Translations under genes and position numbers: made by a program | Notes under the pieces: generated by a model | What the model saw: only the letters and a program-made list of their open reading frames with translations | Database searches by the model: none | What the model was told of the DNA's origin: nothing | Source: Symbiodinium natans | Lineage: Eukaryota; Sar; Dinophyceae; Suessiales; Symbiodiniaceae | Direction: 5' to 3' | DNA length: 64,000 nt | Assembly: GCA_905221605.1 (NCBI GenBank) | Contig: CAJNDS010002303.1 | Coordinates: 182,501 to 246,500 of the forward strand | In this document: one piece after another, positions 52,203 through 61,066 of the stretch | How positions within the stretch are numbered: position 1 is the first letter of the stretch | Layout: each line of letters begins with the position of its first letter

Positions 52203-55056
52203 CAGGTGAATTTTACGTCTGCACGCTGCGAGGCGTAGCCACCCGAAGGGGCTGTGGGTTCAAGTGAAACAAAAGCTTACTAAAACTGTGGGGTGAAACT
52301 GCCGGTAAGTTCCCCCTCTCATTCCTTGTCCTCGGTTTTGACGTACCGCTACCCTCAACCGAAGTGAGGCCGGAATGTCGTTTTGACCAAGTCGTTGCCA
52401 TTGGCTTGAAGACTTTGGCCAAGGCAAATTGCCTGTATGCTTGCACATTCTCTGTGTTGTCTATTCGGGAGGTGATCCATGCCCTCGTTCGTGGAGGCCG
52501 CTATCCCTCAACCGAATGGAGGTCAATTCCTGTAGACCCAGATGCTCGTTCTACGAGTCTCATTGCATGTCCTGAGTGCTTCCATCCACACCCCTCAACC
52601 GTAGTGAGGCCGGACATGTCTTCAAACCAGGTCATGGCCCGAGGCTTCATGGACTCTGGTTACGGTGGCTGCCTCTTGCATGCACAGGGCATACTTCCTG
52701 TGGCTTTTGCCGGGAGGTGATCCATGCCCTCCGATTCTCAGAGGCCGCTATCCCTCTACCAGCGGGGTGGTCAATCCCCATAGACCGTTCCATATTGATT
52801 GAGGCCCAATTCTGCACTTTCTCGTCATCTCACCTTGACGGATCCATGCCCTCGATTCACACATCTCCAACACGAGCCAAGCAGGAGGAACAGGTGAAGT
52901 ACCTGCCCAAACATACCCCTTTTTAGGCTGGAGGACGCTAAGCGACCGAAATCGCCGCTACGCACCGGTGACCCCACGCCACACACCTTCAACAGGTGGC
53001 CGGTACAGGCGCCTGACAGGGGGCCGGGCAAGGTGCCGACTACCAGGTCAAACCCACCCTGCCTGTGAGGATATTATGTACGAGGCCGCTATCCATTGTG
53101 AGACTTGACATTCTCCAATCCAGCCGTAGCCATTGTTCCAAAGACAGTCGGCTGGCTCTCTTGTTTGCCACCAAAACTCCATACTCTCACTTGGGAGTCG
53201 ATTACCCTCAACCGAAGTGAGGCCCACTCTGCGACCACGGGTTAGCTGCATGCTTGGTCCTTGTGGGCATTTCTGAAAGCAGTGACAACGAATCCTCCAC
53301 GGAGTACGTCCCGGCTAATCCAGGGTTCTCAGCAGCTCCGGTGTTCTCGCACTTACTAACCGTGCCTTGCTGTTCTCCCCAGAATCGCCCTGGCTTTCTC
53401 GCACTTACTTACCAGTCGACGTATTCCTCACCACAAAGTTCACTGCCATTGGGACTCGAGGCTTCTCCAGTGCAATGCTGGTACCTGCCCTTTGCTGGCC
53501 TCCATGCCTGGCCAGTGTCCCTCATCCATATTCTGGAGTTTGCTCTTTATAGCTCACATTCCCTCAGACCAAAGTCGAGGCCGAATGTTGCATTGTTTGA
53601 TTGAGCACTGCTGGGCTGCGGTTGTACCTATCAATTGCTCCGACACACCGGCACCGCGGAGTCTATGCTTCAAGCTGCTTTACCGCTTTGCGCCCAGTAG
53701 CATCAGCCGTCCAAGCTGCATGCAGTGCTTCCAGAGTCTCCCAGACTCAATTCCGGCAGACCAATAAGTGCCCGGCCTGCCCATTCCATCATTCTTCCCT
53801 CAGCTGATGCGAGGCCGGAACATCATGCACCTTCTTCATCAGCGAGGCGTTTTCGCAACCCTTCTGTTGTTCCCTCAGCCTTGGCGAGGCCGAACCATCC
53901 ATTCCCTCAGCCGAGGCGAGGCCGAACCTTTACTCCAGCATAGCGAGGCCGAAACTGCCCTTGCATAGCCTCACATGGCATCTCCGCTGGTTTCACGGGT
54001 TCTGAAAGCATTGTGCTGCGAGGGTATGTTGATCACCCTCATTCCGGCAAGCTAAGCCTGCATTCGGGTTTGCCCTCACATGGCCCTTAATGGCGAGGCT
54101 GTGCTCGCAATTCAATCCACTTCCACTTGCCTGGTTACTGGCCGGCGACGTTTCATCACCTCAAAGGAGCATCCATTCCTCATCATCTTCCGACAAGGCC
54201 AGCATCCTTCTCGACACATCAGGGCCATACACCATAATCACCAGCCTACCCAGGTACCTGATTTCACGTCCGCTGCCATCAATCATCAGGGATGGGTTTG
54301 TGGGATCGACATAGAAATCGATGTTCCAAAGCCTCGCATCCTCACAGCATCGGAAATCCCGGAGCTGCAGGTGGAGGTTAGCTGCATTCAGGCTTCTTTG
54401 GACATTCCAATTCCCACAGCTGCCCCAGGCTATGTTGCCTCTCCTGGTGCGACGGACAAAGTGGATACGATATGACTGCGACAGTTCCAGGAAAAGCCCT
54501 TCACGACGCCCCTGGTGTGACCATGCAAATACACAGCACGCAATTGCCGGCATGGTCCGTCGCTCTCCGTCTGCCTTGCAGCAAGTCTCTTTGGCGTGTG
54601 GCACACTGTCCAGGGCACAGTGGACGGCCACTCTGGTCGCCGATAGCCCACGAGCGGAAATCTGCGGTTGAGACGGGGCCCTGTTCCAACAAAGGAAGTT
54701 AAGGCCTCGGAACCCTCTTCGCTCGCACAGGTCTGCTATCTTCTTGCACCTCAGTTCCAGGAGGTGTTTCCCTCAACCGTGGTGAGGCCGAACTATGTTG
54801 TCCCTCCGAGCGAGGCCGAAGACTTTCCACAATCCTCAGCTTATGCGAGGCCGACAACACCCTCAGCAGCGAGGTCGAAAGTTCCCTCAGCACTCGGCGA
54901 GGCCGTACACAGGCAGCTATGTGGCTGGCAGAACTACCGAGCAAACACAGTGGTTTCGGTTTGAGTCCTGTTGGAGCCCACCCTTAGGTACAGCCTCCAG
55001 GCCACCGAACAGCTCACTACCTGCGCACCCCACCGGGGTTGAGCCGAGACTTGAGC
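52203..55056 (+). repeat. 2.85-kb direct repeat, copy 1
   Basis: Opens with CAGGTGAATTTTAC and runs to the next occurrence of that motif. Inside, a ~25-bp motif of the form TCCCTCAnCC...GCGAGGCCGAAC recurs about fifteen times (for example near 52349, 52591, 53202, 53794, 53870, 53901, 54769, 54880). Open frames are the same in both copies but have no recognisable domain. Confidence 0.85.
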
Positions 55057-57908
55057 CAGGTGAATTTTACGTCTGCACGCTGCGAGGCGTAGCCACCCGA
55101 AGGGGCTGTGGGTTCAAGTGAAACAAAAGCTTACTAAAACTGTGGGGTGAAACTGCCGGTAAGTTCCCCCTCTCATTCCTTGTCCTCGGTTTTGACGTAC
55201 CGCTACCCTCAACCGAAGTGAGGCCGGAATGTCGTTTTGACCAAGTCGTTGCCATTGGCTTGAAGACTTTGGCCAAGGCAAATTGCCTGTATGCTTGCAC
55301 ATTCTCTGTGTTGTCTATTCGGGAGGTGATCCATGCCCTCGTTCGTGGAGGCCGCTATCCCTCAACCGAATGGAGGTCAATTCCTGTAGACCCAGATGCT
55401 CGTTCTACGAGTCTCATTGCATGTCCTGAGTGCTTCCATCCACACCCCTCAACCGTAGTGAGGCCGGACATGTCTTCAAACCAGGTCATGGCCCAAGGCT
55501 TCATGGACTCTGGTTACGGTGGCTGCCTCTTGCATGCACAGGGCATACTTCCTGTGGCTTTTGCCGGGAGGTGATCCATGCCCTCCGATTCTCAGAGGCC
55601 GCTATCCCTCTACCAGCGGGGTGGTCAATCCCCATAGACCGTTCCATATTGATTGAGGCCCAATTCTGCACTTTCTCGTCATCTCACCTTGACGGATCCA
55701 TGCCCTCGATTCACACATCTCCAACACGAGCCAAGCAGGAGGAACAGGTGAAGTACCTGCCCAAACATACCCCTTTTTAGGCTGGAGGACGCTAAGCGAC
55801 CGAAATCGCCGCTACGCACCGGTGACCCCACGCCACACACCTTCAACAGGTGGCCGGTACAGGCGCCTGACAGGGGGCCGGGCAAGGTGCCGACTACCAG
55901 GTCAAACCCACCCTGCCTGTGAGGATATTATGTACGAGGCCGCTATCCATTGTGAGACTTGACATTCTCCAATCCAGCCGTAGCCATTGTTCCAAAGACA
56001 GTCGGCTGGCTCTCTTGTTTGCCACCAAAACTCCATACTCTCACTTGGGAGTCGATTACCCTCAACCGAAGTGAGGCCCACTCTGCGACCACGGGTTAGC
56101 TGCATGCTTGGTCCTTGTGGGCATTTCTGAAAGCAGTGACAACGAATCCTCCACGGAGTACGTCCCGGCTAATCCAGGGTTCTCAGCAGCTCCGGTGTTC
56201 TCGCACTTACTAACCGTGCCTTGCTGTTCTCCCCAGAATCGCCCTGGCTTTCTCGCACTTACTTACCAGTCGACGTATTCCTCACCACAAAGTTCACTGC
56301 CATTGGGACTCGAGGCTTCTCCAGTGCAATGCTGGTACCTGCCCTTTGCTGGCCTCCATGCCTGGCCAGTGTCCCTCATCCATATTCTGGAGTTTGCTCT
56401 TTATAGCTCACATTCCCTCAGACCAAAGTCGAGGCCGAATGTTGCATTGTTTGATTGAGCACTGCTGGGCTGCGGTTGTACCTATCAATTGCTCCGACAC
56501 ACCGGCACCGCGGAGTCTATGCTTCAAGCTGCTTTACCGCTTGGCCCAGTAGCATCAGCCGTCCAAGCTGCATGCAGTGCTTCCAGAGTCTCCCAGACTC
56601 AATTCCGGCAGACCAATAAGTGCCCGGCCTGCCCATTCCATCATTCTTCCCTCAGCTGATGCGAGGCCGGAACATCATGCACCTTCTTCATCAGCGAGGC
56701 GTTTTCGCAACCCTTCTGTTGTTCCCTCAGCCTTGGCGAGGCCGAATCATCCATTCCCTCAGCCGAGGCGAGGCCGAACCTTTACTCCAGCATAGCGAGG
56801 CCGAAACTGCCCTTGCATAGCCTCACATGGCATCTCCGCTGGTTTCACGGGTTCTGAAAGCATTGTGCTGCGAGGGTATGTTGATCACCCTCATTCCGGC
56901 AAGCTAAGCCTGCATTCGGGTTTGCCCTCACATGGCCCTTAATGGCGAGGCTGTGCTCGCAATTCAATCCACTTCCACTTGCCTGGTTACTGGCCGGCGA
57001 CGTTTCATCACCTCAAAGGAGCATCCATTCCTCATCATCTTCCGACAAGGCCAGCATCCTTCTCGACACATCAGGGCCATACACCATAATCACCAGCCTA
57101 CCCAGGTACCTGATTTCACGTCCGCTGCCATCAATCATCAGGGATGGGTTTGTGGGATCGACATAGAAATCGATGTTCCAAAGCCTCGCATCCTCACAGC
57201 ATCGGAAATCCCGGAGCTGCAGGTGGAGGTTAGCTGCATTCAGGCTTCTTTGGACATTCCAATTCCCACAGCTGCCCCAGGCTATGTTGCCTCTCCTGGT
57301 GCGACGGACAAAGTGGATACGATATGACTGCGACAGTTCCAGGAAAAGCCCTTCACGACGCCCCTGGTGTGACCATGCAAATACACAGCACGCAATTGCC
57401 GGCATGGTCCGTCGCTCTCCGTCTGCCTTGCAGCAAGTCTCTTTGGCGTGTGGCACACTGTCCAGGGCACTGTGGACGGCCACTCTGGTCGCCGATAGCC
57501 CACGAGCGGAAATCTGCGGTTGAGACGGGGCCCTGTTCCAACAAAGGAAGTTAAGGCCTCGGAACCCTCTTCGCTCGCACAGGTCTGCTATCTTCTTGCA
57601 CCTCAGTTCCAGGAGGTGTTTCCCTCAACCGTGGTGAGGCCGAACTATGTTGTCCCTCCGAGCGAGGCCGAAGACTTTCCACAATCCTCAGCTTATGCGA
57701 GGCCGACAACACCCTCAGCAGCGAGGTCGAAAGTTCCCTCAGCACTCGGCGAGGCCGTACACAGGCAGCTATGTGGCTGGCAGAACTACCGAGCAAACAC
57801 AGTGGTTTCGGTTTGAGTCCTGTTGGAGCCCACCCTTAGGTACAGCCTCCAGGCCACCGAACAGCTCACTACCTGCGCACCCCACCGGGGTTGAGCCGAG
57901 ACTTGAGC
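55057..57908 (+). repeat. 2.85-kb direct repeat, copy 2
   Basis: Differs from copy 1 at only a handful of positions seen by eye (for example CCCGAGG/CCCAAGG, a 2-bp loss near 56540, CGAACC/CGAATC, CACAG/CACTG). A very recent duplication or a tandem assembly artefact. Confidence 0.85.
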
Positions 57909-57950
57909 CAGGTGAATTTTACCACGCAAGCACGAAGCGGCCGGAGGCCT
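57909..57950 (+). other. 42-bp cassette between two CAGGTGAATTTTAC motifs
   Basis: The shortest block delimited by the motif (57909-57922 and 57951-57964). The content is unique within the window. Confidence 0.6.
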
Positions 57951-57978
57951 CAGGTGAATTTTACTTTTTTTTTTTTTT
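57951..57978 (+). other. Boundary motif followed by T14 run
   Basis: CAGGTGAATTTTAC is followed directly by 14 T (57965-57978). Read on minus this is a poly(A) end next to GTAAAATTCACC. With the same motif at 61015-61027, it looks like a retroposed segment with a 13-bp target duplication (inference). Confidence 0.5.
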
Positions 57979-58234
57979 CCGAGCGGTCAAAACGGTCGCA
58001 GCTCCAAGGCTAAGTGAAAAGGAAAAACTACCAGGACACCGATCTACAGCAGAGACTACCTGCCTACAGAAAATGTCGCCCCGCCACCCGCAGGTAACGG
58101 AGCAAACTGCTGCATGCGAGTCAAGCTGGACCAGGTGTCAAGTGCCAAAGCGCGGATGCCGAGAGCCACGAATTCAACGGGCATGCAGGCAAGTCCCGGC
58201 ATCCTCCTTCACAGCACTGCAGCAAACACTGATT

Positions 58235-60760
58235 CTCCAATCTCTGGTTAAAAGCGAATCCGAAGCTCAAGGACTGCAAGCTGCCAGTCAAGGCCCCATT
58301 GTCCTAGCTCTGGCTGAAGCAATGCCCGAAGCTCAAGGACTGCAAGCTGCCAGGCAAGGCCACATTCTCCAAGCGCTGCCTGAAATGATGTCCGAAGCTC
58401 AGGGACTGCAAGCTGCCAGGAAAGGCCACATTCTCCAAGCTCTGGTTGAAGCAATGCCCGAAGCTACTGCAAGCTGCCAGGAAAGGCCACATTCTCCAAG
58501 CTCTGGTTGAAGCAATGCCCGAAGCTCAAGGACTGCAAGCTGCCAGGCAAGGCCACATTCTCCAAGCGCTGCCTGAAATGATGTCCGAAACTCAAGGATT
58601 GCAAGCTGCCAGGAAAAGCCACATTCTCCAAGCTCTGGTTGAAGCAATGCCCGAAGCTCAAGGACTGCAAGCTGCCAGGCAAGGCCACATTCTCCAAGCG
58701 CTGCCTGAAATGATGTCCGAAACTCAAGGATTGCAAGCTGCCAGGAAAGGCCACATTCCCCAAGCTCTGGTTGAAGCAATGCCCGAAGCTCAAGGACTGC
58801 AAGCTGCCAGGCAAGGCCACATTCTCCCAGCGCTGCCTGAAATGATGTCCGAAACTCAAGGATTGCAAGCTGCCAGGAATGGCCACATTCTCCAAGCTCT
58901 GGTTGAAGCAATGCCCGAAGCTCAAGGACTGCAAGCTGCCAGGCAAGGCCACATTCTCCAAGCGCTGCCTGAAATGATGTCCGAAACTCAAGGATTGCAA
59001 GCTGCCAGGAAAGGCCACATTCTCCAAGCTCTGGTTGAAGCAATGCCCGAAGCTCAAGGACTGCAAGCTGCCAGGCAAGGCCACATTCTCCAAGCGCTGC
59101 CTGAAATGATGTCCGAAACTCAAGGATTGCAAGCTGCCAGGAAGTGCCACACTCTCCAAGCTCTGGTTGAAGCAATGCCCGAAGCTCAAGGACTGCAAGC
59201 TGCCAGGCAACGCCACGTTCTCCAAGCGCTGCCTGAAATGATGTCCGAAACTCAAGGATTGCAAGCTGCCAGGAATGGCCACATTCTCCAAGCTCTGGTT
59301 GAAGCAATGCCCGAAGCTCAAGGACTGCAAGCTGCCAGGCAAGGCCACATTCTCCAAGCGCTGCCTGAAATGATGTCCGAAACTCAAGGATTGCAAGCTG
59401 CAAGGAAAGGCCACATTCTCCAAGCTCTGGTTGAAGCAATGCCCGAAGCTCAAGTACTGCAAGCTACCAGGCAAGGCCACATTCTCCAAGCTCTGCATGA
59501 AATGATGTCCGAAACTCCAGGACTGCAAGCTGCCAGGAAAGGCCACATTCTCCAAGCTCTGGTTGAAGCAATGCCCGAAGCTCAAGGACTGCAAGCTGCC
59601 AGGCAACGCCGCGTATCCGAAGCCCGAAGCTCAAGGACTGCAAGCTGCCAGGCAAAGCCACGTTCTCCAAGCTCTGGCTGGAACACACTTCTACGCTCAA
59701 GGACTGCAAGCTGCCAGGCAAAGCCACATTCTCCAAACTATGGTAAAAACATGCCCCGAAGCTCAAGGAGTGCAAGCTGCCAGGCAAGGTCACAATCTCC
59801 CAGCTCTGTATGACTCAAAGACTGCAACCCGCCTGGCAAAACCACATAGGCTCTGGTTGAAACACTATCCAACGCTCAAGGAACGCAAGCGGCCAGGCAC
59901 GGCCACATTCTACAATCTCTGGTTAAAAGCGAATCCGAAGCTCAAGGACTGCAAGCTGCCAGTCAAGGCCCCATTCTCCTAGCTCTGGTTGAAATCGAAA
60001 ACGAAGCTCAAGGACAGCAAGCTACCAGGCAAGGCCACATTCTCCAAGCTCTGCATGAAATGATGTCCAAATGATGTCCGAAACTCAAGGACTGCAAGCT
60101 GCCAGGAAAGGCCACATTCTCCAAGCTCTGGTTGAAGCAATGCCCGAAGCTCAAGGACTGGCAGCTGCCAGGCAACGCCACGTTCTCAAAGCTCCCGTTG
60201 AACCGTATCCGAAGCCCGAAGCTCAAGGACTGCAAGCTGCCAGGCAAAGCCACGTTCTCCAGGCTCTGGCTGGAACACACTTCTAAGCTCGAGGACTGCA
60301 AGCTGCCAGGCAAAGCCACATTCTCCAAACTATGACACAAACATGCCCCGAAGCTCAAGGAGTGCAAGCTGCCAGGCAAGGTCACAATCTCCCAGCTCTG
60401 TATGAAGCAGTGTCCGAACCTCAAAGACTGCACCCGCCTGGCAAAACCACATTTTCCAAGCTCTGGTTGAAACACTATCCAACGCTCCAGGAATGCAAGC
60501 GGCCAGGCACGGCCACATTCTCCAATCTCTGGTTAAAAGCGAATCCGAAGCTCAAGGACTGCAAGCTGCCAGTCAAGGCCCCATTCTCCTAGCTCTGGTT
60601 GAAATCGAAAACGAAGCCCAAGGACAGCAAGCTGCCAGGCAAGGCCACATTCTCCAAGCTCTGCATGAAATGATGTCCAAATGATGTCCGAAACTCAAGG
60701 ACTGCAAGCTGCCAGGAAAGGCCGAAGCTGGAGGACTGCAAGCTGCCAGGCAGGGCCACT
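58235..60760 (+). repeat. 66/132-bp minisatellite (higher-order)
   Basis: 66-bp monomers (core CTCAAGGACTGCAAGCTGCC and AGGCCACATTCTCCAAGC) alternate in two types to give a regular 132-bp dimer from about 58320 to 59600. More diverged monomers follow, with a larger ~0.6-kb duplication (about 59590-60115 against 60150-60720). As 66 is a multiple of 3, long frames stay open on both strands (22-residue repeats), so these frames are no evidence for a gene. Confidence 0.85.
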
Positions 60761-61014
60761 GCCAGTAAACCCGGAAACTTTTCGGGTGCAAGCATACAAG
60801 CGCACACCGGCAAGTGGGAAGTTATTACACCCAAACCTCTACCTACCCACACCCGAAAAGCAAAGGACTATGCGAGCGCAGCCAAACAAGCGCACACCAG
60901 CGTAAGTCGAAACCTATCCTTTACCAGGGCGCTCTGCAAGAGTCGGCCGGGGTGGGAGCCGCGGCGCAAGGTGCGCGCAGATGTGGGGCATTCGGAGGCA
61001 AACGGGGCGCAGGT
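60761..61014. other. Unique sequence after the minisatellite
   Basis: About 250 bp without gene. Contains two copies of a CAAGCGCACACC(A/G)GC word. Confidence 0.5.
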
Positions 61015-61040
61015 AGGTGAATTTTACACACCCCCTCATG
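61015..61040 (-). other. Boundary motif and polypurine tract downstream of copia ORF
   Basis: On minus, CATGAGGGGGTG is followed by TGTAAAATTCACC. A purine run next to a TG start is what the 3'-LTR boundary of an LTR retrotransposon looks like, but no LTR partner is in the window. The same GTAAAATTCACC also forms the block boundaries to the left. Confidence 0.4.
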
Positions 61041-61066
61041 CACAGATGGTCCTTGGGTAGTTCCCT

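Noticed and set aside
53124-53135. CCGTAGCCATT resembling the dinoflagellate spliced leader, and CTTGAGCCAAA at 51689
   Set aside because: Only about 11 bases of the 22-base leader match in each, at different ends of it. Matches of this length are plausible by chance in a window this long.
54080-54631. Frames of 131 (plus) and 156 (minus) codons inside the 2.85-kb unit, present in both copies
   Set aside because: Conservation between copies is explained by recent duplication, and the two frames overlap on opposite strands. No domain recognised, though the minus frame looks mildly protein-like.
58399-59813. Long frames (455, 380, 346 codons) in the minisatellite as repeat-protein genes
   Set aside because: Monomer is 66 bp, so any stop-free frame stays open; frames on both strands are equally long. 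No start context or domain.
58235-60760. CRISPR-like array
   Set aside because: Repeats are contiguous monomers without unique spacers of constant length.
58235-61028. Whole segment as a 3' LTR of the copia element
   Set aside because: There is a TG start after a purine run, but no CA end, no partner LTR in the window, and the segment is a satellite with a poly(A)-like end.
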